This document shows positions 44,987 to 54,385 of a stretch of DNA of 64,000 bases, one piece after another. The stretch is from NCBI RefSeq assembly GCF_014647835.1, contig NZ_BMPY01000014.1, positions 1-64,000 on the forward strand, given 5' to 3'. Positions within the stretch are counted from its first letter, which is position 1. Each line of letters starts with the position of its first letter. A model generated the notes under the pieces. That model had not been told where the DNA came from and ran no database searches. It was given only the letters and a program-made list of their open reading frames with translations. The position numbers were made by a program, and so were the translations under genes. This stretch comes from Microbispora rosea subsp. aerata (GTDB lineage Bacteria > Actinomycetota > Actinomycetes > Streptosporangiales > Streptosporangiaceae).

Positions 44987-45115
44987 ATGCCCAACGATGA
45001 CGCTCGTCCCGTGTCGTCACCGGCTGTCCTTTTGTGCCGGGCACGCCCGGAGTCTCCTGTGCAGGCGTTCCTCTTCGCGCACACGCCTTCTGTCGTCGTC
45101 TACGACTGTCGCTGA
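44987..45115 (+). CDS. candidate leaderless leader peptide before cysO
   Basis: A 42-aa open frame with ATG 44987, placed just after an AT-rich block TTAAACTTAAGTT. That block contains a plausible -10 (TAAACT, 44975-44980), so a transcript could begin at or next to the ATG without a ribosome site. It has Cys codons at residues 17 and 41 (next to last). A second frame from ATG 44997 has Cys at residues 6, 13 and 22 and is an alternative leader. In mycobacteria, Cys-containing leader peptides attenuate cysteine genes (family knowledge); here it is inference. Confidence 0.35.
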   Translation: MPNDDARPVSSPAVLLCRARPESPVQAFLFAHTPSVVVYDCR

Positions 45116-45123
45116 CCCGATTG

Positions 45124-45156
45124 CCCGGCGGAGGCGCCCCGTACGGCCCCGCCGGG
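45124..45156 (+). promoter_or_regulatory. hairpin after leader frame, possible attenuator
   Basis: CCCGGCGG / CCGCCGGG stem (45124-45131 and 45149-45156) starting nine bases after the leader stop codon and about 100 bases before cysO. The spacing suits translation-coupled attenuation. Confidence 0.35.
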
Positions 45157-45253
45157 GGGAAAGATCGCTGGAATCCACTCCAGCCTGCCCATGTTTCACT
45201 CAGGTGAACGCCCCACCATCATGACGACCACTGACCAAGGAGATTGAGCCGAG

Positions 45254-45532
45254 ATGGCCATCGAGGTCCGCATTCCGACCATCCTCCGCAGCTACACCGG
45301 TGGCGCCAAGGCGGTCAACGCCCAGGGAGCGACTCTCGAAGAGCTCATCGGCGACCTGGAGACGCGCCACCCCGGTCTGAAGGACCGGCTGGTGGACGAG
45401 TCCGGGCTGCGCCGATTCGTCAACGTCTACCTCAACGACGAGGACGTGCGTTTCCTCGGCGGGCTCGGCACCCCCGTCTCCGACGGCGACACCGTGACCG
45501 TGCTCCCCGCCGTCGCGGGCGGAGCGCGCTAA
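45254..45532 (+). CDS. cysO: CysO-like ubiquitin-fold sulfur carrier with C-terminal GGAR
   Basis: A 92-aa MoaD/ThiS-like beta-grasp protein. IPTILRSYTGGAKAV, RFVNVYLNDEDVRFLGGL and VTVLPAVAGG match mycobacterial CysO closely. Unlike CysO, which as I recall ends at Gly-Gly, this protein carries two more residues, Ala-Arg. To form a thiocarboxylate it would first need the AR removed, plausibly by the neighbouring JAMM peptidase. The stop codon abuts the cysM ATG (TAAATG), so the two are coupled. AAGGAG lies 11 bases upstream of the ATG. Confidence 0.9.
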   Translation: MAIEVRIPTILRSYTGGAKAVNAQGATLEELIGDLETRHPGLKDRLVDESGLRRFVNVYLNDEDVRFLGGLGTPVSDGDTVTVLPAVAGGAR

Positions 45533-46480
<948 letters not shown>

Positions 46481-46496
46481 TCCCGGGAAAGATCGA

Positions 46497-46559
46497 CCGG
46501 CTCACCCGCCCGCTCCGGCGTGGGTGGGCCGGAGACCCGGTTCGGGCCGGGTGAGCCGG
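46497..46559. terminator. hairpin between convergent cysM and DUF3352 genes
   Basis: Outer 12-bp stem CCGGCTCACCCG / CGGGTGAGCCGG (46497-46508 and 46548-46559) with a nested CTCCGG/CCGGAG stem inside. Confidence 0.6.
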
Positions 46560-46570
46560 AGCATGGGGGA

Positions 46571-48193
46571 TCAGTTGAACACGACCCGGAGGGTGAAGGT
46601 CGAGCCGTCCCCGCCGTGGGTGCCGCTCAGGCCGATCGCCCGCAGCTTCTCCACGTCGGCGCGGGCCTGGACGGGCAGGCCGTCGAGATACAGCTTCTCC
46701 AGCCGGTCGAGGTCGGCGTACACCGCGTAGGTGGCGTCGGCGGCGTCCGGGACGGCGAGCGTGAAGGTCTCGCTCTCGCCGAGCGTGCCGCCGCCCTTCA
46801 GCGCGTCGGCGTACTCCTGCGTGCCGGCGATCAGGAACCGCCCGTCGCCCTCGGCCGTGGCGATGTCGGCGGGCCTTTCCATGCCGTTCAGGTGGGCCGT
46901 CAGCCGGTCCACCACCTCGCGCGCCTTCGCGGTGTCCGTCGTGATCACCGCGCCCACCCGGGGCAGCGCGCCGTCCAGGTCACGCTCGTCCAGGGCGAGG
47001 GTGAGGGTGCGGCCCAGCAGCGTCACGAGGTCGTCCGGCAGGGACAGGCCGTACCGCGTCCGCGCCTGGTCGAGGGTCTCCCTGATCACCCCGCCACCCG
47101 ACGAGATCGCAGTCCCGGTGGCCGCCTGTTCGATGGACGGCCACTGCTCGCGCAGCAGGTCGCCCAGTCCGGAGATCGAGACGGCCGCGACCGTGGAGGC
47201 GGGCAGCTCGCCGATCTTCACCGGCTCGGGCCGGACCCCCGGAACCGCCCCGCCCCGGGTGATGCCGGCCAGCTCGGCGTAGTCGCCGGAAAACCGGAGG
47301 GCCCCGGCGAACCGCATGCCCTTGACCTGCCGCAGCACGGGCGCAGAGGCGGCCTCGCCCCAGCGGGCACCGGCGATCTTCTCCAGGTCCATCCAGAACG
47401 ACAGCACGCCCGGCTCGCCCAGCGCCCGCAGGTCGCCGGCGAAGCGCGGCTCGCCGGACAGCGGCGGCGCGGCGGCGTACTCGTCGGCCAGCTTCTGGCC
47501 GGCGGCGATGATGGCGTATCCGTCGCGGAACGCCAGGCCGCCCTTCTCGCCGCCGACGCCCAGCTTGGCGATGCCGGTGCGGGCCGCCGCCTCGTCCTTC
47601 ACCTGTACGGCGAGCGCCCCGACGGGCTCGCCGCCGCCGTCGGCGGGCAGCACGGCGAGGCCGACGCGGTCGCCGAGCCAGGGCTCGACGTCCCTGGCGT
47701 AGTCGATCCCGGACAGGCCCGGGGCGTCCTTCCGCAGCGCGGCGACGAGGGCCTCGCGCGGGTCGTCCCCGGCGAAGGAGTCGCGGGTGGCGGAGAACTT
47801 GCGGGCGATGCCGAACAGCGCGAGCTTCTGCCCGGCCGACGGGTCGAGGTCGAGCCGCACGTACGCGAGCGCGTTCGCGGGCAGCACGTCCTGCGGCTGG
47901 GTGCCGCCGCCGCTGAGCTTCGAGGCGGCCCACACACCACCCCCGCCGACCACGCCGACGAGCACGGCGGCCACCAGCGCGATGATCCAGCCGCGCCCGC
48001 GCCGGCCCCGTTCCGGGGGCGGCGGGGCGACCACGGTGGCGGAGCCGATCTCCTCCTGCTCGCTCCAGGACGGCAGCCGCACGGTGCGGGCCTCGTCCAC
48101 GGCGGCGCGGGGAACGCGGTAGGCGATGGTGCGGTCGAAGTCCTGCTCGTCCCGGGGATTCCAGGGGCCGTTGCGGGGGGCGTCGGGGGACAT
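46571..48193 (-). CDS. DUF3352 family membrane-anchored protein
   Basis: A 540-aa protein with a cytoplasmic disordered N-terminus (about 65 residues), one membrane helix at about 70-90 (GWIIALVAAVLVGVVGGGGVWAA) and a long extracytoplasmic DUF3352 domain. The domain begins VLPANALAYVRLDLDPSAGQKLALF and contains internally related halves (YGLSLPDDLVTLLGRTLTLAL later). Function unknown. The ATG at 48193 is chosen because AGGTGAG is correctly spaced; a GTG at 48205 is the alternative. Confidence 0.85.
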   Translation of the reverse strand: MSPDAPRNGPWNPRDEQDFDRTIAYRVPRAAVDEARTVRLPSWSEQEEIGSATVVAPPPPERGRRGRGWIIALVAAVLVGVVGGGGVWAASKLSGGGTQPQDVLPANALAYVRLDLDPSAGQKLALFGIARKFSATRDSFAGDDPREALVAALRKDAPGLSGIDYARDVEPWLGDRVGLAVLPADGGGEPVGALAVQVKDEAAARTGIAKLGVGGEKGGLAFRDGYAIIAAGQKLADEYAAAPPLSGEPRFAGDLRALGEPGVLSFWMDLEKIAGARWGEAASAPVLRQVKGMRFAGALRFSGDYAELAGITRGGAVPGVRPEPVKIGELPASTVAAVSISGLGDLLREQWPSIEQAATGTAISSGGGVIRETLDQARTRYGLSLPDDLVTLLGRTLTLALDERDLDGALPRVGAVITTDTAKAREVVDRLTAHLNGMERPADIATAEGDGRFLIAGTQEYADALKGGGTLGESETFTLAVPDAADATYAVYADLDRLEKLYLDGLPVQARADVEKLRAIGLSGTHGGDGSTFTLRVVFN

Positions 48194-48283
48194 GGGCTCA
48201 CTCACCTGCGTCGTCGTCGGGTACGCCGCGACGGTAGGCCGGGCCGCTAGCGCCGCGCTTGCAACCCGCTTACCGCCCGCCCT

Positions 48284-48346
48284 CGCGCGTCACCGCGGGC
48301 CCGCGCGTTACCGCCCGCGCGTCACCGCGGGCCCGCGTGTTACCGC
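48284..48346. repeat. 32-bp period tandem repeat upstream of thioesterase
   Basis: Two 31-base copies (48284-48314 and 48316-48346, one mismatch) of a GTCACCGCGGGCCCGCG-containing unit, between the divergent DUF3352 and thioesterase genes. GTTACCGC strings recur around it. Confidence 0.8.
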
Positions 48347-48423
48347 GAGCCCCGGCGCGGGCGGTCCGAGCGCCACGCTACAGTAATGACCAGAACAAAA
48401 TTCGGTAGAGCGGCGAGGAGCGC

Positions 48424-49218
48424 ATGACCAAGTTCGACGAGGCCACGCAGGCGATCCGGGTCGACGACACCACCTACGACGTGTGTCTCGACGACGGATA
48501 CTCCATCGGAGGGCCGCTCAACGGCGGCTACCTCATGGCCACGATGCTGCGCGCCGTGGTGGACGCCTCGCCGCACGCGCACCCGGTCTCCACCAGCGCC
48601 CAGTTTCTGCGGGTGGCCCGGCCCGGCCCGGCCAGGGTGCTCCTCGAACCGCTCAAGGCGGGCCGTACGGCGGCGATGACCCGGGCGCGGCTCGTGCAGG
48701 ACGGCCAGTCGTTCATCGAGATGCTCGTCACGACCGCGACGCTGGACGGCGAGGCGGTCCCCGACTGGGCGGACGGCCCGTCGGCCGCCATGCCGGATCT
48801 GGCGGACTGCGTGCGCCTGCCCGAGCCCAAGCCCGAGTCGAACATGAACCTCAGCGCCCGGATGGAGCTGGCGTTCGACCCGCCCACCATCGGCTGGCTG
48901 ACGGGCAAGCCGACCGGGCGGCCCGAGTCGCGGGCGTACTTCCGGCTGGCCGAGCCGCAGGACCCCGACCCGTACGTGCTGGCGCTGGCGGTCGACGCGC
49001 TGCCGCCGGTCGTGTTCTCGGCGGGCGCGCGGGGATGGGCCCCGACGGTGGAGCTGACCTGGCACCTGCGCGCCCTGCCCGCGCCGGGATGGCTCACCCT
49101 GCTCGGCAGCGGGCGGCTGATCAGCGACGGCTGGTTCGACGAGGAGGTCGAGGTGTGGGACTCGGCGGGCCGTCTGGTCGCCCAGTCACGCCAGCTCGCA
49201 CGCCTCGGCCGGGGCTGA
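48424..49218 (+). CDS. TesB-like acyl-CoA thioesterase family protein
   Basis: A 264-aa protein with a double hotdog fold (PF13622-like). The first half has GGPLNGGYLMATMLRAVVDAS, the conserved substrate/CoA loop, then HPVSTSAQFLRVARPGPA. The second half has AYFRLAEPQDPDPYVLALAVDALPP and VELTWHLRALPAPGWL. It probably hydrolyses an acyl-CoA. Specificity unknown. The CDS follows GGCGAGGAGCGC upstream of ATG 48424. No operon partner is evident. Confidence 0.85.
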   Translation: MTKFDEATQAIRVDDTTYDVCLDDGYSIGGPLNGGYLMATMLRAVVDASPHAHPVSTSAQFLRVARPGPARVLLEPLKAGRTAAMTRARLVQDGQSFIEMLVTTATLDGEAVPDWADGPSAAMPDLADCVRLPEPKPESNMNLSARMELAFDPPTIGWLTGKPTGRPESRAYFRLAEPQDPDPYVLALAVDALPPVVFSAGARGWAPTVELTWHLRALPAPGWLTLLGSGRLISDGWFDEEVEVWDSAGRLVAQSRQLARLGRG

Positions 49219-49283
49219 CGCCCGCCGCGTTGTGAGCATTCTTACCCTGATCGGCGGGGAACGTTCCCCTAACCTTGGGAAGC

Positions 49284-50117
49284 GTGCCGGACAACTCAAG
49301 GGCGATCGGGATCTTTGACAGCGGCGTGGGCGGCCTGACGGTCGCCCGGGCGATCATCGACCAGCTGCCCCACGAATCGATCTTCTACGTGGCCGACACG
49401 GCCCACCAGCCGTACGGGCCCAAGAGCATCGCCGAGCTGCGCGCCTACGCGCTTGAGGTCATGGACCACCTGGCCGAGCACGACGTGAAGATGCTGGTCA
49501 TCGCGTGCAACAGCGCCAGCTCGGCCGTGCTCAGGGACGCCAGGGAGCGCTACGACGTCCCGGTCGTCGAGGTGATCCAGCCCGCCGTGCGGCGGGCCGT
49601 GCGGGCCACCAGGAACGGCAAGGTCGGCGTGATCGCCACGCGGGCCACCATCGAGTCGATGGCCTACCACGACGCCTTCGCCGCCGCCCCCGACGTCGAG
49701 CTGGTCGCGGTGGCCGCCCCCCTGCTGGTGGAGTTCGTCGAGCGGGGCGAGACGATGAGCGAGGAGCTCATCGAGGTGCTCGGGGGCTACCTCAAACCGA
49801 TCCGGGACGCGGGCTGCGACACGCTCATCCTCGGCTGCACGCACTACCCGCTGCTCACCGGCGCCCTGTCGTACGTCGCAGGCGACGAGGTCACGCTGGT
49901 GTCCAGCGCCGAGGAGACGGCCAAGGACGTCTACCGGATCCTGCACGACCGCGGGCTGTCCAACGGGGCGGGCCGGCCCACGCACCGCTTCCGGGCGACC
50001 GGCGACACCGAGCTGTTCGAGCGGCTCGGCCAGCGCTTCCTCGGTCCCGAGCTCCAGTCGGTGGAGCGGACCGCCCCCGGCATCGGCGACGTCACCGGCG
50101 TAGGGAGTTCTCGATGA
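49284..50117 (+). CDS. murI: glutamate racemase
   Basis: A 277-aa enzyme that makes D-glutamate for peptidoglycan. The catalytic Cys pair is present: IACNSASS and LGCTHYPLL. The N-terminal [17 protein letters not shown] and the AYHDAF region are typical. The GTG start at 49284 is preferred to a TTG at 49275 because it sits correctly after GGGAAG. The stop overlaps the start of the next gene (ATGA type), beginning a tight four-gene run of murI, MBL hydrolase, rph and rdgB that is conserved in actinobacteria. Confidence 0.93.
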   Translation: MPDNSRAIGIFDSGVGGLTVARAIIDQLPHESIFYVADTAHQPYGPKSIAELRAYALEVMDHLAEHDVKMLVIACNSASSAVLRDARERYDVPVVEVIQPAVRRAVRATRNGKVGVIATRATIESMAYHDAFAAAPDVELVAVAAPLLVEFVERGETMSEELIEVLGGYLKPIRDAGCDTLILGCTHYPLLTGALSYVAGDEVTLVSSAEETAKDVYRILHDRGLSNGAGRPTHRFRATGDTELFERLGQRFLGPELQSVERTAPGIGDVTGVGSSR

Positions 50118-50866
50118 AACTGACGATCATCGGATGCTCGGGCAGCTTTCCCGGCCCCGACAGTCCGGCCTCCTGCTACCTCTTCGAGGCCGAGGGCTTC
50201 CGATTGCTGATGGACTTCGGCAACGGCTCGCTGGGCGCGCTCCAGCGGCACACCGGGCTCTACGACGTCGACGCCATCCTCCTGTCCCACCTGCACGCCG
50301 ACCACTGCCTCGACCTGTGCGCCTACCACGTCGTGCGCACCTACACCCCGGACGGCCCCCTGCCGAAGGTGCCCGTCCACGCCCCGGCGGGCGCCTCCAA
50401 ACGGCTCAACGCGGCGTACGCGATGCCGGACGAGCCCGTGCTCGAGAAATCCTTCGACTTCGTACGGCTGTCGCCCGGCACCCGGCACGTCGGCCCGTTC
50501 GAGGTGACGGCCGCCCCGATGAACCACCCCGTTGAGACCTACGGCTTCCGCGTCTCCCACCGGGGCAGGTCCGTCGCGTACTCGGCGGACACCGGCGAGT
50601 CGGCCGAGCTGGTGAAGCTGGCCAACGAGGCCGACGTGCTGCTGTGCGAGGCGTCCTTCCTCGACGAGCCGGGCCTGACCCCGGGCCTGCACCTGAGCGG
50701 CAGGCAGGCGGCCGAGCACGCCGCCCGCGCCGAGGCCGGCGCGCTCGTCCTCACCCATCTCGTCCCGTGGTACGACAAGTCCCGCATCCTGGAGGACGCC
50801 TCGCGCGGCGGCTTCGCCGGTCCGATGGAGTTGGCGCGGAGCGGGGCCGTGTATGACCTAGGGTGA
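50114..50866 (+). CDS. MBL-fold metallo-hydrolase
   Basis: A 250-aa metallo-beta-lactamase-fold protein, RNase Z-like. The metal motif is [13 protein letters not shown] (HxHxDH), further ligands are His in [13 protein letters not shown] and Asp in SADTGES, and the last His is in VLTHLVPWY. This family includes cyclic phosphodiesterases and tRNA 3' nucleases; the exact substrate is unknown. It sits between murI and rph, overlapping murI by 4 bp, so coordinated expression with RNA-processing rph is likely. Confidence 0.87.
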   Translation: MKLTIIGCSGSFPGPDSPASCYLFEAEGFRLLMDFGNGSLGALQRHTGLYDVDAILLSHLHADHCLDLCAYHVVRTYTPDGPLPKVPVHAPAGASKRLNAAYAMPDEPVLEKSFDFVRLSPGTRHVGPFEVTAAPMNHPVETYGFRVSHRGRSVAYSADTGESAELVKLANEADVLLCEASFLDEPGLTPGLHLSGRQAAEHAARAEAGALVLTHLVPWYDKSRILEDASRGGFAGPMELARSGAVYDLG

Positions 50867-50871
50867 CCCGT

Positions 50872-51588
<717 letters not shown>

Positions 51589-51607
51589 TTCACGGGAGAA
51601 CGACAGC

Positions 51608-52210
51608 ATGAACAAGGTGGTCCTGGCCACCCGGAACGCCGGGAAGGTCGTCGAACTGCGCCGGATCCTCGCCGACGCCGGGGTGCCGGTCGAGCTCGTC
51701 GGGCTGGAGGCGTTCCCGCACGTCGGCGACGTCGCCGAGACCGGGCTCACGTTCGCGGAGAACGCGCTGCTCAAGGCGCGCGCGGTCGCCGCGGCCAGCG
51801 GCCTGCCCGCCGTCGCCGACGACTCCGGCTTGTGCGTGGACGCGCTGAACGGCATGCCCGGCATCTTCTCCGCCCGCTGGTCGGGCCGCCACGGCGACGA
51901 CGACGCCAATCTCGATCTGCTGCTCGCGCAGATCGCCGACGTGCCGGACGGCCGCCGCCAGGCCCACTTCGCCTGCTCGGCCGCCCTCGCGCTGCCGACC
52001 GGACGGGAGCACGTGGTGGAGGGGGCCGTGCACGGCCACCTCATCCGCGAACGGCGCGGCACCGGCGGCTTCGGCTACGACCCGATCTTCGTGCCGGACG
52101 GCGAGACCCGCACCACCGCCGAGATGACGGCCGAGGAGAAGAACGCGATCAGCCACCGGGGCAAGGCGTTCCGCGCGCTCGCCCCGGTGATCGCCGAGGT
52201 CGTCTCGTAA
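51608..52210 (+). CDS. rdgB: RdgB/HAM1 non-canonical purine NTP pyrophosphatase
   Basis: A 200-aa house-cleaning enzyme that hydrolyses dITP, ITP and XTP. Its conserved segments are VVLATRNAGKVVELR (substrate-binding), TFAENALLKA, VADDSGLCVDALNGMPGIFSARW (metal/catalytic Asp) and GTGGFGYDPIFVPDG near the end, with SHRGKAF last. Complete and of normal length. It follows rph by 19 bp in the same operon; ATG 51608 with GGGAG upstream. Confidence 0.93.
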   Translation: MNKVVLATRNAGKVVELRRILADAGVPVELVGLEAFPHVGDVAETGLTFAENALLKARAVAAASGLPAVADDSGLCVDALNGMPGIFSARWSGRHGDDDANLDLLLAQIADVPDGRRQAHFACSAALALPTGREHVVEGAVHGHLIRERRGTGGFGYDPIFVPDGETRTTAEMTAEEKNAISHRGKAFRALAPVIAEVVS

Positions 52211-52255
52211 TCTCGCCGTAAGACCCCGGCGGGCGGCCGGGCGTACGTTCGTAAT

Positions 52256-54277
52256 GTGAACGCAGCAGGCACCCGCATGCCCGCCTGGGCGGCAGCGCTG
52301 ACCGGCCTCGTCGGCGGGGCGGTGGCGCTCGGGGCGGCGCAGATCGTCGCCGGCATGATCGACCCCGGCGCGGCGCCGGTCGTCGCCGTGGGCGGCGTGA
52401 TGGTCGACACCACCCCCGGCTGGCTCAAGGACTGGGCGATCCGCACCTTCGGCTCGTACGACAAGCCGGTCCTGCTCGGCGGCATCGTCGTCGCTTTGGC
52501 GTTCGTCGCGGCCGGTCTCGGCCTGCTCGCCCGCCGCCGGGTGGCGTACGGCACACTGGGCGTGGCCGCGTTCGGCCTCGTCGGCGCCGCCGCGGCGCTG
52601 TCCCGGCCCGACGCCGGAGTGGCGCACGTGCTGCCCTCGCTCGTGGGCGCCGCGGCCGGCGCGTGGACCCTGTCGCGCCTGCGGCGCCGCGCCCTGAGCA
52701 GCGGCGAGGAGGAGTACGTCGCCGCCAGCCGGGCCGCCAGCCGGGCCGCCGACCGGGCCGCTCGCGGGTCGGTCCCGGGTGGCTCGGCTCCGGGTGGCTC
52801 GGTTTTGAGCGGCACGGTCCTGACGACGTCCGCGCCGGACGAGGGCACGACAGGCGCGGGCGCGCGGGAAGAGGCCCGTGGGACCGGGTCCGGGGCTGGC
52901 ATGCCGCCCGTCATGCTGCCGGGAACAAGCCCGGAAGCAGGGACGGGCGCGGCGCGGGGGACAGCGCCGGGCGTGGCCCTGGGAACGGGGACGGGCGCAG
53001 GGGCGGACGCGGCGTCGGGAACGGGGACGGAAGCAAGGTCAAGTGCGGCCCTGGGGATGGAGCCGGGAGCAAGGCCCGGCTCGGCGCGGGGGACAGTGCC
53101 GGGCGTGGCCCTGGGAACGGGGACGGGCGCGGCGTCGGGAACAGGGCCGGAGATGGGGCCGGGCTCCGGGCCGTTCGGTGGTGGGCCGGACTTCGAGCCG
53201 TACACCTTCGACCGGCGCAGGCTCCTGACCGGGGCCGCCGCGGGCGTCGTCGTGGCGGGAGTCGCCGGACTCGGCGGATGGCTGCTGTCGAGCAGCAAGG
53301 ACGCCGAACTGGCCCGTCGCGGGGTGGCCAGGATGCTGCCGCGCCCGGCGCGCCCGGCCGCGCCGATCCCCGCCGGAGCGGACCTGCGCATTCCCGGCCT
53401 CACGCCGTTCGTCACGCCCAACGCGGAGTTCTACCGCGTGGACACCGCGCTCGTCGTTCCGTCGGTGGACCCGGCCCGCTGGACCCTGAAGATCCACGGG
53501 CTCGTGGACAGACCGGTCGAGCTGACCTTCGCCGACCTGCTCAAACGCCCCATGATTGAGGCGGACGTCACGCTGACCTGCGTGTCCAACGAGGTCGGCG
53601 GGCCGTACGCGGGCCACGCCCGCTGGCTCGGCGCCCGGCTCGCCGACGTGCTGCGCGAAGCAGGGATCCGCCGCGAGGCCGACATGCTGCTCAGCGTCTC
53701 GGATGACGGCTGGACCTGCGGCACCCCGATCGACGTCGTCATGGACGGCCGCGACGCGCTGCTCGCCGTCGCCATGAACGGCGAGGTGCTCCCGGAGGCC
53801 CACGGCTTCCCGGTCCGCCAGGTTGTGCCCGGACTGTACGGATACGTGTCGGCGACGAAGTGGGTCACCGAGATCAAAGTCACCCGGTTCGACCAGGACG
53901 AGGGTTACTGGACACCGCTCGGCTGGGCCCCGAAAGGCCCGATCAAGACGCAATCCAGGATCGACGTGCCACGCGACGGCAGCGAGGTCGCGGCGGGCCG
54001 TACGACCGTGGCGGGCGTCGCATGGGCCCAGCACCGCGGGATCGACGCGGTCGAGGTGCGGGTGGACGGCGGCGCGTGGCGGCAGGCGAGACTCGCCGAC
54101 GTCCCCGGCCCGGACACCTGGCGGCAATGGTCGCTCGACCTGGATCTCACGCCGGGCCGGCACACGATCTCCGTGCGGGCCACCGACGCGACCGGCTACA
54201 CGCAGACCGCGGAGGAGGCCCCGCCCGCCCCCGACGGCGCCACCGGCTTTCACACGATCACGGTCACGGCCCGCTGA
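52256..54277 (+). CDS. membrane-anchored molybdopterin oxidoreductase, sulfite-oxidase type
   Basis: A 673-aa protein. Four membrane helices (residues about 8-150) are followed by a repetitive Gly/Thr/Ala linker to about 310. A further helix preceded by twin arginine (FDRRRLLTGAAAGVVVAG) comes next. The Moco-binding domain has the cofactor Cys442 in TLTCVSNEVGGPYAGHARWLG, and a C-terminal Mo-co dimerisation domain (VAWAQHRGIDAVEVRVDGG) completes it. It probably oxidises an unknown substrate outside the membrane; no heme domain is present. GTG start at 52256. Confidence 0.87.
   Translation: MNAAGTRMPAWAAALTGLVGGAVALGAAQIVAGMIDPGAAPVVAVGGVMVDTTPGWLKDWAIRTFGSYDKPVLLGGIVVALAFVAAGLGLLARRRVAYGTLGVAAFGLVGAAAALSRPDAGVAHVLPSLVGAAAGAWTLSRLRRRALSSGEEEYVAASRAASRAADRAARGSVPGGSAPGGSVLSGTVLTTSAPDEGTTGAGAREEARGTGSGAGMPPVMLPGTSPEAGTGAARGTAPGVALGTGTGAGADAASGTGTEARSSAALGMEPGARPGSARGTVPGVALGTGTGAASGTGPEMGPGSGPFGGGPDFEPYTFDRRRLLTGAAAGVVVAGVAGLGGWLLSSSKDAELARRGVARMLPRPARPAAPIPAGADLRIPGLTPFVTPNAEFYRVDTALVVPSVDPARWTLKIHGLVDRPVELTFADLLKRPMIEADVTLTCVSNEVGGPYAGHARWLGARLADVLREAGIRREADMLLSVSDDGWTCGTPIDVVMDGRDALLAVAMNGEVLPEAHGFPVRQVVPGLYGYVSATKWVTEIKVTRFDQDEGYWTPLGWAPKGPIKTQSRIDVPRDGSEVAAGRTTVAGVAWAQHRGIDAVEVRVDGGAWRQARLADVPGPDTWRQWSLDLDLTPGRHTISVRATDATGYTQTAEEAPPAPDGATGFHTITVTAR
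52950..53130. repeat. 49-bp direct repeat in oxidoreductase linker
   Basis: Copies 52950-52998 and 53082-53130 differ at one base and are 132 bases (44 codons) apart, in frame. They encode the Gly/Thr-rich linker between membrane and catalytic parts. Confidence 0.88.
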
Positions 54278-54385
54278 CGGCCCGGGCGGGGAAGCCGGGT
54301 CTGGAGTTGGGAAAACCCGCCGTGCCCCGGACGGCCCGCCTCTACCATCGGCACCCTGATGTGCGCGAGGAGGGGGGCCAAGCGC

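Noticed and set aside
54278-54385. Small immunity gene next to the deamidase-like protein
   Set aside because: The gap is only about 100 bases, and downstream lies a convergent hydrolase gene; no small open frame with coding bias was found.
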